Origin: Monocercomonoides exilis
Lineage: Eukaryota > Preaxostyla > Oxymonadida > Polymastigidae
Direction of reading: 5' to 3'
Length of the DNA: 64,000 bases
NCBI GenBank assembly: GCA_001643675.2
Contig: LSRY02000022.1
Span: forward strand, 692,001-756,000
Made by a program: the position numbers and the translations under genes
The notes under the pieces: generated by a model
What the model saw: only the letters and a program-made list of their open reading frames with translations
Told to the model about the DNA's origin: nothing
Database searches by the model: none
Shown here: positions 24,311-35,376 of the stretch, piece by piece
Numbering within the stretch: the stretch's first letter is position 1
How the letters are laid out: the number at the start of each line of letters is the position of its first letter

Positions 24311-25918
24311 ATGAACAGCATTAAGCTGAAACTACTCCAGATTCCTGATAACGCATGCTGTTCGCACCTTCACTTGAAACTCTATCAATTGCAGACAGGT
24401 GAGTTCCATTTGTTTTTGAATCATTCCATTCGCACGAAGAGAAAATATATTCCTGATTGTCTGCTATCTGCTGTTTCCCCAACTTTTGCAGATTCCTTGC
24501 ACTTTTATTACTGCATTTCTTCGAGATCAATTGAACCCAATGAACAAATTGTAAGATAAAGAAAATGAAGGAAAGGAAGAAGTTGGCATGCTCAATAAAG
24601 AAGCTGAGCTTGGGTCAGATATGTCAAGGTACTTCTGTATGAGTGATGAAGAGTCTGTATCGAAAGACGATGGGGTAAGTGGCTTCGGCGGAACGTCAAC
24701 AAGAACAGAAGTAACAAACAATTGGTGTGTTGTTAGGGAGAAAAAGAAGGAGTAGCAAATGTTGAGGATATTGCGATGTGTTGAGTGTGCATCTAGACAG
24801 ATGAAAATGTGCTGTCGAATAAGCAGAATATTTGCTATGTTCACTTCTCAACCTCTGCCTTTTATTTCTGTTGCTTAATGTGCAAGTCTTGTATCGAAAG
24901 CGTCAATTTTCGATGTGCAAAACTCGTCTTTCTCCTTAGTCTTCGTCTTCGCCTTTGGCTCTTCCAGCTGCTTCTCTTTCTTCTGTTCTGCGCTCAATTT
25001 GCTTCTGAAATCCGCTTTCTTTGCCTCTTTAATATGAGCTTGTACTCCTCACTCTTCGCTTCTCGGGGTGATATGAAGCAAATGGATGACTGTGATGTGT
25101 CCGGCAGCTTCTTCCTCTAATTCCCATTTCCCCTCGATATCTATTCGCTCAATCAGCGCAGCTATCTCGCAGAAGCCGTTTAAACCTCCAAGCAGATCAG
25201 GATATACAGCTGTGGAAGATGAAATAAATCATGATGCACATTCATAGAAGCTGCAGAATGCATTGATGGCGAAGTGGAAGAAGAAGAAGAGGGAGAGGGA
25301 GAGGGAGAGGAACAGGACGATCTGTTCGAAGACAAAAAAATTTGCGGTGTCTGAACAGAGCAAATATTCCATTTCTGGCAACTGAAAAAGAAGTGCGTGC
25401 CTTGTCTTGTGCAGCCAATGAGCTGCACATGCAATCAGAACAAGGATATGAAAAAAGCAGGTTTGTTGTGCTTGCCTGCTTCTTGCTTCCAGCTGCTCAC
25501 AAAGCAACTCCACAAATACTCTTGGCATGAGATTTTAGTTGCGTTTTATCAAATACTCAAATGACACGTAACCAAGTTCCCACTTGCCATACTCATCCCG
25601 CGCGAATCACTCTTGTAATTACCATCCACAACAATTTTCCGATCTTTCATTCCAGACGCTCAGCCATCCCTTCTTTTTTGTATGCTGATATTTCCAACTG
25701 CTTGATTGCAAATAAGCATAACGCAATCTCCTTTCATTTGTATTCGTTGTGTAAGATTCATAGAACGGGTTGCATGACGAAAAAAGTTTGTGATCATCTC
25801 GAAAATACACGTCGTGGTCATAAGGAGTTGAATTACTGCAACCGCAATCGTGGGAAAAGATGAAATAACAATTATGATAGTAACTTGGAGCTTCTGATTG
25901 ATACTGCCTGAAATTCAA
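24311..25918 (-). pseudogene. Beta-helix family relic, strongly decayed
   Basis: The minus frame at 25918–25619 contains SCNPFYESYTTNTNERRLR after an Asn/Ser-rich stretch. This matches SNPFFESYSTTTEKRVYYN in the relic at 255–2570 and the equivalent module at 30606–31061. Below about 25600 the frames break up. A Glu/Arg or Ser/Leu low-complexity tract at 25275–25320, a hydrophobic/basic stretch, and a Lys/Glu-rich coiled stretch near 24900–25070 (KKADFRSKLSAEQKKEKQLE in one frame) could be the former membrane and tail part. Only the 25700–25918 part is a firm family match. Confidence 0.45.
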
Positions 25919-26099
25919 TCCTCCACCTCTTGTAGATGTATTGCACTAAATGAATTGGACATTTCTTATTTTGATTTGTGTTGTAGGAATGAAGGAGCAA
26001 TAAAACTCTCTCCATTGCAATTTGAGAAAGAATGCGAAGTATTAAAGTACTTAAACATACGTACTCTCCCCTTTGCAACATTCTGCTCCAAATTGGATT

Positions 26100-26440
26100 T
26101 TCTCATTTGAAATTCTACGAAAGGAAATGCTCATTCAAAATCTGTATTATATGTTTGATTTCAACTCAATTCCGTTAATCGATTCAATAAAGAATTTCAT
26201 CAATAGCCTGCCATTCCTTGCATAATTAACGCTTTTTGTTTCATTGAGTTAAACCCTTCAAATATTGAACATCATTATGATCCATTCACATTTATGCAAA
26301 TTTCATCTTTTTTATTTGAAGTGTTTCTAGTAATTCTATTTGATCTCCAATCCTATGGTAGAAATTTCCAGTTTTTCTTTTAATTGTTTGAGACCATAAC
26401 TGTTTGAAAAAAATTTTCTGAATAGCATTTCGATGAATAA
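26100..26440. other. AT-rich spacer
   Basis: No coding or repeat structure is recognised. Confidence 0.4.
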
Positions 26441-26926
26441 ATATTAAGCATCTGCGTCACATGCCTTTTGACGTGAACATTTTTGGAGTGACGTGACGTG
26501 ACAGAAAAAAACTTTTTGACACTCATTTTTTTTTTTTTTTTGAATTCCACATATGTGAAAAAAATGAAAATAATATTTACAATAAATATATATTTAAATT
26601 TTATTTTATATGATTAGCACATGATAATAATTATTTTTTTTACTTTTTCAAATTCATTTTCAAATTGAAATTGCGTAATGGGTTGTGTCGTGATCATTTT
26701 TAATGGTATAAATACCGCGGCATTCACGTCACTGTCTGTCACTGACGTGATTTAAATCAATAGTCCATTTTTTCAAATGTTTGTGTTTTTATCTTGTTTG
26801 TATGTCTTTATTAAAATTTTTATCTTGTTAAAATTCTTTTGTTTATTGTTTATGAATTATTTTTATTTTTTCGATTTTTCTTATATTTTTTCTTACTCAT
26901 TTCTATCGTTAAAGAATGTGCTTCAT

Positions 26927-28400
26927 ATGGATATGAAGCAGACAAAAGATACGCTTATTAGAACTCAAACAATGGTAGAAGTTGAGAGGTTAAGCGAAAG
27001 ATATGAATGGCTGGGAGAGGTGGATTGCGTGTGTGAGAATAAGCGTGGAGTGGTGGATATTTATCAGCAGGCAGGGAACGTCGAAAAGTGCAGAGCAGCA
27101 GTAGGGTTGGTGGAGATGGAGTTGCAGTTTCTGGTGTTTTCGATGAAATATGAAAATTGGAATAGGAGATTTGGGAAGAAAGGGGGATGTGTGGGTGGTT
27201 GAGGAGTTTATGGAGAGAGGGACGGTGTAAAGCTAGAGAAACAGGAAGAGATCAGAGGGTGGAGGGTGAATGTTTTGGAAACAAGCTCAGCATTGAGCTG
27301 AACTCAAGCTTAACGAGCAAGAGTGGGCAATGCAGGATTGTGTCGCAGCAGGCGTAGTCGGAGTGTGTTTCCGTTTCGCGCTACAAAACTTCAGTGGGAC
27401 AACAACCTGGTGGCAGAAGCGGATCGAGTTTGAAATGAGGAAGCTGGAGCAATGCCGGCTGCTTTCCTCATGATTGTGTTCAGAGCCTCCAGAAACGAGT
27501 GAGTGAGGAAATACCAATTTAAATTCTCAGGGCAGAACGCAGAGCAGCTTGTGTATTGGAGGACAGAATGAGTGGCGATTAAGGAGAGCAGAACAAAAGA
27601 TGAGGTCTCGGAGCGGGTGGTGTATTCGAGCGAGGAGCTGTTTGTTAAGAAGTGATTAAGTGAGGAACGAGAGATGAGGGCAGGAGGGGAGAAATAAGAG
27701 GAAGAAGCATGAAGAGTGGGAAATCGAGCGAAACATGAGAATGAGGGAGCCAGAGCATGCACAGAGGATGGAAGAGGAGAGGAGGCAAGAAGAAAACAAA
27801 ATGAAGGAGGATGAAGGGGAGCGTGTTGAGGAAGAGCCATCAGCGCGGGAGAAGGAGGAGGATAGAAGAGGATCGGACAGTTGCAGAGGCAGTTCAGTAT
27901 CGGGAAGAAGGGGTCATAGTTGTGCTAATGTGGAAGAGTGATTGGAGGAGTGGGCAGCAAAGTTGGAACTGCTGGAGTTGAGCATGAAAAATAATAGAGA
28001 GAAGAGGAGGAGAGAAAGAGGATGGAGGAAGAAAAAGAAGAAGCGATGGGGGAGGAGTGGGGAGCGGATGCAGAAGTGAGAGCGCAGCGAGAACGAGAAG
28101 AGCTGGAAGAGTTGAAAGAGATGAGAAGGAGAGAAGAAGAAGCCGAGACAGAAGCCAAATATGAAACTGAAAAAAGCAGAGGAGCAAAGAATGGCAGAGG
28201 AGGATGAGGAGAAGGAAATGAAGAGACTTGAAAAAGAAAAGGGAAAAGAAGAAAAGGAAAAGAGGGACGAGTAAACAAGGGCAATTTTTAAGTTGCGGAG
28301 AAGGTGGAAAGAAGGAAAAAAAAGAGAAGAAGAAGTGGATGGAGATGGGGATAAGGAGCCAAAAGAGGCGTAGCACTGGAGAAAAAGAATTCGAGAGGGT
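26927..28400 (+). pseudogene. Glu/Arg-rich coiled-coil gene relic
   Basis: The plus-strand frame from ATG 26927 to the TGA at 27202 gives 91 aa (MDMKQTKDTLIRTQTMVEVE, YEWLGEVDCVCENKRGVVDI). Further pieces follow in shifting frames: AELKLNEQEWAMQDCVAAG (near 27300); RIEFEMRKLEQCRLLSS (near 27420); EPEHAQRMEEERRQEENKMK (27735–27941); and REREELEELKEMRRREEEAE (28022–28207). All are Glu/Lys/Arg-rich and helix-forming. The region is GC- and G-rich on the plus strand relative to its surroundings, which marks former coding sequence. Frameshifts and stops make it non-functional as read. The minus-strand Ser/Phe frames are shadows. Confidence 0.5.
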
Positions 28401-29449
28401 GTGGTGAATAAAAAAGGATACCAAATATCTACATAAGAATTGATTGCGTTTGGTCTTGCCAATATTATTATCATGGATTGAATAATTATAGAAATAACCA
28501 TGGCCGTGGTTGCTGATATTTTTTTCTGCAGAAATTTTTTGAAATAATTTCTGACCACTTTTTCAAGCAATTTCAGTTTGCTATTGAAAATAGATATTTG
28601 TTGGATCAAAGTTTTTCTCTCGCTCTTCAGTTTTTGCTTTTGTTGTTTTAGCACTTGGCGTGGAAGACAATTTGATGTGCTTTCGCATGCAGAGCATATT
28701 TTTTTGCCTTTTGCAAAAAGAGAAAAAAAGTAGAAAATGAAATGATCTTTAATTTAATGTGTATTTATTATTTGCTTTTAACATATACACAAAAGAAAGA
28801 ATTATTTTTCATATTCATAAGTAGTTATTCCTTGATTAAATTCTATTCAAAAATTACGAGAAAAATGATTTTTCTTGAAAAAACAAACTATTCAAAAAAA
28901 AAAAAATTAATTTTCTTAAGAAAATGTTAAAAACATAACTAAAGATCATAAAAGATGTCTATTGAAGATAAAATTTTTTTGCACATAAAAATGCAATCAA
29001 GTTTTATTCTTTTCAAAAATGAATGTGAATAAAATTGCAAAAAAGAAAACAATTCTTCAAAAACATTAACAAACAAATTGCTCAATTTGTTTGTTTATTT
29101 GTTGTGAAACTTATTTCTTTTGTGAAAGAGAAAAAGAGAACTGAGATGAAATAACATTAAATTAAGGTTTGTTATTGATAAATGGGGAAAAATTCTTTCA
29201 TTAATGAAATAAACAACGATTTGTTCCAAACTTTTTCTCATATCGAATAATTGTTATTCTGTATTTCCCATATCAAAAAAATACATCAAAATTCTAAAAT
29301 TGAGTTTAATATTTGTTTGAGAAGGATAGAACAAAATTCAGAAAGCAAAAAATTTCGTCCCAAATGTATTTGTATTTTTTTCAATAAAATATTTTGTTGG
29401 GAAGAGTTTTGTTCAAAACTTTATTTTGTTTTCAAATAGTTAAAGCATA

Positions 29450-29504
29450 ACAAAACAAAACAAAACAAAACAAACACAAAAAAAAAAAAAAAAAAAAAAA
29501 AAAA
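29450..29504 (+). repeat. (CAAAA)n and poly-A tract
   Basis: Several AACAA-type 5-mers run into about 28 consecutive A residues, next to the inverted end at 29544. Confidence 0.9.
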
Positions 29505-29569
29505 GTGCCTGACACTGACTGACGTGGACTGACATTTATGAAGGTGACGCAGATGTTTATTAAATATTG

Positions 29570-30600
29570 ATTATTAATCTTTATGTGTTATGATTTTTCG
29601 GCAAATTCGAACTGATTAAAAGGATCAAAAAAATTTTTGTTGAGGGATTAATTGGAATAAACTTGGTCTTTCTGGAATAAACTTTGGTTATTCGGATTAT
29701 TATTTTTATTTCAATAAAATTTTCTTATTCCAATACCATCTATTTGGAAAAGAGTTAGCATAATTTATATTTTTGTTGATCAATCAATTTTTTATAAGTG
29801 TGTAATTTGTTTTACAAACATTTAAGATATAAAACATATATGTCTACATTAATAAAATATGAAATAATAAATATTGTTGCTGCGATTATGTTGTGCGACA
29901 ATTTATTTACCTCATAATTAATATTTTCGAAATCTTCTTTTTCATTATGAAAAAGTGAGTTTATTTGAAAAAACTCAAGATGAGACCTTCAAGAAGCATG
30001 ACGATGATTCAAAGCCCGATCTTGTACTTGAGGGTCTTTGCGAGACTCTTTTGAAAGTTTGATTTTTACTGTTTGTTAATATTTAGTAGTTTGCGAATTT
30101 AAAAAGCAACTTAACGATTTAAAGCCTATTCCTCCAAATGATCCACGTGAATCTTTTGAATTTTCAGAATCTGTTTCAAGTGGTAGTTAAATTGTCTTCA
30201 TTTCTATTCATGCATTTCTAACAAAAATAAAATACGTCAAAACAATATTTTTGAATAAATAGATGTTATTTATAACTTTTTTGCGTTTTGTATCCGAGTA
30301 TAAGTTTTTATTTTTTATTTTATAACTTATTACACTTTTTTTAAATCGTTTTCTTCATTAATTAAAAACAACGATAAATTCGAGAAATATAAATACGAAA
30401 GTGCAGCACAAATATATTATACATTTGTTATTATTATTATTATTAATTTGGGAATTATTAATCACATTATTTGTGATTAAAAGATATTATTTTTCCACAA
30501 ACTGTTTTGATAAATATCAATAAAATTTTGCACAAATGTAATAATTGCATATTGTTATGAACACAGATGTTATCAAATATCCTTTTTCATCAGTATTTCA
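29570..30600. other. AT-rich spacer
   Basis: No gene is supported. GGAATAAACTTGGTC-like units at 29650–29740 belong to the dispersed repeat also seen at 23590–23710. A short ATT microsatellite lies near 30431–30447. Confidence 0.5.
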
Positions 30601-30605
30601 AAAAG

Positions 30606-31061
30606 GACAGAATATAATTCATCACCTTCTGCTTCTTCGATGGCAACACTGCAACAAATGGAAGAGGAAATGATGTGTTCTTCAGTAAAAATGCCATTAC
30701 TCAATCTCCGTTTGAGAATTGTGGATCAACAACTCCAACAAAAAGAGTGTGGAATAATGGAACTGCAGATAGCGGTGTGTACAATGGCTGGCTTCCAATC
30801 ATCAACCAGAACAAAATAGTTGCGAATGGTGGAAGTGATGTCGATGCATGTGGCAAAACACAGCAAAGCTCCTGTGCCACGGTGGAGTATGCCATCGGAT
30901 GCGTTGCTCCCTTCGGTTATGCTTCCCTCTCTCTTCTCGTTTCCACTTTCACTCTCACAAAAGCTTTCAAATCCCGTGCTCAAAATACAACAATCACAGA
31001 AAATGGAACAATTGACACAACTATTTCCTCCAGTTGCTTTAATCAGCAAAGGTCATTTTGA
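30606..31061 (+). pseudogene. Beta-helix module fragment
   Basis: The plus frame reads FITFCFFDGNTATNGRGNDV, then TPTKRVWNNGTADS, then VYNGWLPI, then GGSDVDACG and SSCATVEYAIG, ending at TGA 31059–31061. A TAA lies in frame near 30615. It aligns residue by residue with the 255–2570 relic: FFHQNNAKNGMGNDV, EKRVYYNGTADS, VYNGWLPVK, NDLDELCG, IPCKTIEHAFG. Both ends are missing, so this is an isolated piece about 150 codons long. It defines the conserved inter-repeat module of the family. Confidence 0.75.
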
Positions 31062-31486
31062 TTATTTTCTGATTCCTTTTCCTTGATATCTTCTCTCTCA
31101 ACTTTTGAATCTCATTTTCCTCCCTTCCCAATCCTTTCACTCAATTTTTTTCTGTTAATAAAAGACATTTCATCTTCAACAGAAATCCAGGAATGGAAGA
31201 TGCAGAATTCAAAATAAAAACATAGGAAAATGAATGGAAATGACAATGTTTTTGTTGAATATTTCAAATAATTCTCAAAAATTAACACAAATTGGAACAA
31301 TACAAAAAATGAAAACACATCAAATGAATTAGTTTCCGTTTATTTGTTCTCGCTTTATGAAGGAACAAAATATATCATTTGAATAATACATAACATTTCT
31401 TTCCAAAAAATATGAATTGTTGATTTGAAAATTATTCCTATGGTTACGATTATCGATCATTTTTTTTGAATACATTTTTGTTCTGA

Positions 31487-32761
31487 ATGCTTGATTCTGA
31501 CACAACTTATTTGATAGTAAATCAAAACGTTTCAAAAGGGAATCTTCTTCTCGATGATAACGAACAGCAACAGAATACTCAGGCAGTCAAAAAAAAATCT
31601 TATTCTTCTCGAAACATTTTTCTTGATTCATTAAAAAGTATTTCATCATTTCTTGTTGTAATGACGCACACCGTATTTTTTGATAAAACAACTTTGAAGG
31701 AGTATTCTGAAGAAGAGGCATATAAGTGGTTTGTGAACGCATTTTACACATCATTTGTTAGATGTGCAAACGCTTTATTTATGATGGTGACAGGAATTCT
31801 TATTCTTCATCCAAAACATTTGCATGATTCTCCTTTTGTCTCAATGAAAATGTTTGCTAAGAGATCACTAAATTATTTGGTGTGGGGCTTTTTGTACTAT
31901 CTGAAATATATGATGGATTTAAACTGGAAAGGCAATGTCAAAAAATCGTTTTACAAATCAGTGCTGTATATAATTGATGGTGGTGCTTCATTCTGGTACT
32001 TATACACATTACTGTTTATTCATCTTGCAACTCCATTCTTTCAGGCTGGTCTGAGAACAATTACTCGACTATCATACGAGTATTGCTTGATTTCATATTT
32101 TGTTATGTATCAAGGATTAAATGGTTTGCGGTTGCTGATTGATGGTTGGGGAAAAGGAACAAATTTTTCAAGCATGACATTTTATCTTTTAGCAGGTCCA
32201 TTTGTTTATGGATTTGCCGAAAAGGTTTCTCATCCTGAGCAAATATCTGGTTATCAGTTCGTTGAAGATAAAGAAGGAATTTTAAAATGGTTTACGAACA
32301 TTAATTGGAAAAAGCCTTGGGCAAGAGTTACAACATTTTTTGTGTTCATCGGAACTGTTTCGTTTATGTATTTGCTTTGGTCATATCGCGAATTATCGGG
32401 ACTTCCAAATGGACCATTTTTACTGCTTGATCATTGTCCATTTAACACAGTCGCCACTTTGTCCTTTTTCTTGTTCATGTATGGAAGCCTGTCTGATTGG
32501 CAACCAACTTCAAAACCAGGGAAGCTTCTGTATTGGTTTTTTTCTTCGACAGGATCTTGCACAATGGGTATTTATATGCTGAACGTACATGTGTTGTATC
32601 GGGTAATCCATGTTTACTTCCCAAAATGGCTTGGAAGAGGGTTGGATAGCTTCAATCCTTTTTGGTTTGCACTTCTGATTGGGGCAGGTGTTTATTTGGT
32701 GTGCTGGGTGATCACGTTGTTTGCAAAGAAGATTCCTGGCGTCAGGTTTTTCTTTCAGTAG
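31487..32761 (+). CDS. Membrane acyltransferase, acyltransferase 3 family
   Basis: Intact single-exon gene, 424 aa, start ATG 31487. About ten hydrophobic segments span residues 45–424. The N-terminal motif FLDSLKSISSFLVVMTHT carries the family's conserved His (residue 61). RCANALFMMVTG (Arg 92) matches the family's usual Arg followed by hydrophobic, Phe and Ser/Thr-Gly. The family transfers acetyl or other acyl groups to sugars or lipids at membranes (OafA, WecH and NRF-6 relatives); the substrate cannot be told here. The 40-residue hydrophilic N-terminus is cytosolic by inference. Bacterial WecH-like proteins show the same D-x-LK-…-VVxTHT layout, so ancient transfer from bacteria is possible. 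It is one of the few intact host-type genes in the window. Its neighbours are a beta-helix fragment upstream and the tandem family downstream. Confidence 0.88.
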   Translation: MLDSDTTYLIVNQNVSKGNLLLDDNEQQQNTQAVKKKSYSSRNIFLDSLKSISSFLVVMTHTVFFDKTTLKEYSEEEAYKWFVNAFYTSFVRCANALFMMVTGILILHPKHLHDSPFVSMKMFAKRSLNYLVWGFLYYLKYMMDLNWKGNVKKSFYKSVLYIIDGGASFWYLYTLLFIHLATPFFQAGLRTITRLSYEYCLISYFVMYQGLNGLRLLIDGWGKGTNFSSMTFYLLAGPFVYGFAEKVSHPEQISGYQFVEDKEGILKWFTNINWKKPWARVTTFFVFIGTVSFMYLLWSYRELSGLPNGPFLLLDHCPFNTVATLSFFLFMYGSLSDWQPTSKPGKLLYWFFSSTGSCTMGIYMLNVHVLYRVIHVYFPKWLGRGLDSFNPFWFALLIGAGVYLVCWVITLFAKKIPGVRFFFQ

Positions 32762-32769
32762 CCAATTGT

Positions 32770-34540
32770 TTCAGTTCAAAAAGGGCAAGGTGAAATTTTT
32801 CAACTCATGTTTTGTTGGTTGGTATTGATTATTTTCGATTTGTTTATCTTAAGAATTTTCCTTTTATTCTTCAATCTTTTTTTCGATAATTGTGAATTGC
32901 ATTATTCCTTTTAGTGTGTGTTGTTCTATTGATTTTTTTGATGAAAATGAAAATTTCTTATCATTTCCACAAAAGAATTTCATTCTTTTTCATCAATCAT
33001 TGTGAAATTTTACAAATTATATTTTACAGACTTAATAATACTTTATTAGACCTATTTCCGTTTGTTTTTGTCATTTGGTATTTGTTTCAGCTGAAGTCAA
33101 AAAGTTGAACAAAAAAACAAAAAGTGCAGATCTTTTACAAAAATATTAAGTCATTTTGAATAGATACTCTTCTGGATTACGATCACTGTTTTTGATAGTT
33201 TTTTCTTTTCAAATTCTTTATAAGTTTTTCATTAAATTATATCTTTCCAAGAATATTTGAATCATTGTTTTTTCGATTTAGCTGAAAAATGCGAAATATT
33301 CATAAAGAAATTTTCGTAAAATTCAATGCTAATCATTAATAATTATTCAAACAATAAAAACACTGAATCCTTGGATAAATCTCATTCTTTTGATTTTTCT
33401 TAACTCAATTGAAGTTTCATAATGGAATGATTACAACAGATTAAAAAAACATAAATCAAGATAATAAAGTCAAAAAAAATTCATTGAAGAATGTTAGTGT
33501 GCATTATCGTGCAAAATTATGCTTTTCCATAAGAATTTTGTTTTTATTCAACGAAAACGATCAAACAAAAACTGTTTATCATAAAAAATCAAATCAAAAA
33601 CAATAAATCAATTGTATGAACGTTTTTCAAAAGAAAGCGAATGAAAATAATGAAAGAATATGAGTGGACTTAACATTTATAATTGCAAATTAGTTTAAAA
33701 TTTTCGCTGGGCATTGTTAAAAGCTATTAAACCCATAACCAATTTGAAAAAACCCGAATCGATTAACATTGACAGATTGAAAACAGACAAAGAAAAAATA
33801 GAAAATGGAAGAATAAACAGTACATTTAAAAATATATAAAAACATACAATTTGTTCACTGGAAACAAAGCAAACTTAGAAATTTAATGATCAAAGTTAGT
33901 ATATTACTTTTTATATATTGATCAAATAAAAGATTGACTTATTTTCAAAATGATTGAGTCATTTGCTATTAGTTGAATAAAATTATTTATGATTTCTTTT
34001 TTTCGTAATGATTTAATAATTCTCAAATTCGTCAATTGTGCATTTTATGATTCATCATTTTTTTTTGTTTTTGAATAAATGGGAATGTGAAGTTAGTTTT
34101 TGTTACTCACATTTTTTTTAAAAAAGAATGAGATTCTTTTTTTAACTAGTGACGGATGAGGTAAAATATGATTTGTCAAATCAGACAGCCTTTGTATTTA
34201 ACAAAAAATTTTTTGAAATTTTCAAAAAAATAAAAAGGTATTTTTTTTAGTAAATTTTATTTTTTCAAAAAAAATCATCATTTATGCAGTGTTAATAATA
34301 AAAATTTTATTGCTTGAAATTTTATTTGAAAAACATTTATGAATAGTCTTGACATTTGTAGCAATCTTTTCTCATCAGTTTTAGCTTTTTGAATTGCAAA
34401 TATGTATTTATTAGTGTCATGAGATAAATTTCCTGAATATTTAATAATTATTCTTGCAGCATATGTTTGATTAACAAAGATGTTTGTATTTGTTGATTAT
34501 CTTGCTTTCAGGTTGTATTTCCGCGTTTTTCAGATATTCA
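32770..34540. other. AT-rich spacer
   Basis: No gene is supported. It contains poly-T and AT runs only. Two Leu/Phe/Lys frames are composition-driven. Confidence 0.5.
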
Positions 34541-35264
34541 GAATAATTTATGAACAAAATGAGCGAAACAAACAATTTTAAAAGAGCGAAAGAAGAAGAA
34601 AATCTTTTTGACTTTGTTGATAATAATGAAGAAGGAGAAAACGAATTTGATGGCTACGATGTTGAAGAATTCAGATTAGAGCTTACAGAAAAGTTTGCAA
34701 GTTTGCGGCTTTTTCCTCTTGATTAATTTTTCTATGATTCGAATATTTTTTATGCTTTTTAAAGAATTTCTTTCTGAACTGGGAAATTGCACAAATGATG
34801 AACAGAAACAGAAAATTGAAGAAATGAATGGACTAGTGGGTAGTGTCATATTTTTATTAGTACCCCGTTTTTTATAAGATCCTAAATTTTTTTATCTCAT
34901 ATTGCTTCACATAGAAGCTTTCATTCAATAAAAAAAATTGTAAAACAAATAATATATTATTAAAATGTTGTATACTAATTTTTTTTGAAAATTATTTCTT
35001 TGAAAAAAAGATCTGAATTTTTTTAGTTTTATTTTTTAGAAAAGAAAAACGATATTCAATTCCTTCTCTTTTATTTGAGATCACGATCAATGGGTCATCG
35101 CCCAGGATCAATGTGGTAGTGATGTGAGGGTTTATGCATTTGTTTGAAAAATCAAAACTTTGCGTTTTTAAAAACAAATTAACGCTAAGAAAAGGAATTG
35201 TGGAACACAAGACAATGTAAAAAACTTATATAAAAGAGGGGTTGGGAGTGAAAACGGTGGTGGG

Positions 35265-35372
35265 AAAAAGAGAAGGAATTGAATATCGTTTTTCTTTTCT
35301 AATAAAAGTGCATAAGCACCTTTATTTTCAAGAAAAACATCCATTCAATTCCTTCTCTTTTATTTGAGATCA
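35265..35372. repeat. DIRS internal complementary region
   Basis: 35265–35300 (AAGAGAAGGAATTGAATATC…) is the complement of the left outer end 35038–35073. 35301–35372 (AATAAAAGTGCATAAGCACC…) is the complement of the right outer end 39543–39614. The junction at 35300/35301 therefore represents the circle joint used as template in DIRS replication. Confidence 0.92.
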
Positions 35373-35376
35373 AATG

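Larger units (their letters stand above)
26440..29568. mobile_element. Candidate 3.1-kb element with inverted ends
   Basis: AAATATTAAGCATCTGCGTCAC at about 26439–26460 is mirrored by GTGACGCAGATGTTTATTAA at 29544–29563. Both ends continue inward with clusters of TGACGT/CACGTCA-like motifs (26470–26505 and 29508–29535) and then long oligo-T or oligo-A runs. A further CACGTCACTG…CACTGACGTG pair lies at 26728–26752. This symmetry suggests a DNA element that carried the coiled-coil gene relic inside. The inverted ends are short (about 13–20 bp) and no target duplication was confirmed. Confidence 0.45.

Noticed and set aside
27391-28654. Minus-strand Ser/Phe/Leu frames up to 246 codons at 27.9–28.65 kb
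   Set aside because: They mirror purine-rich Glu/Arg coding on the plus strand. Their composition is explained by the GA-rich strand.
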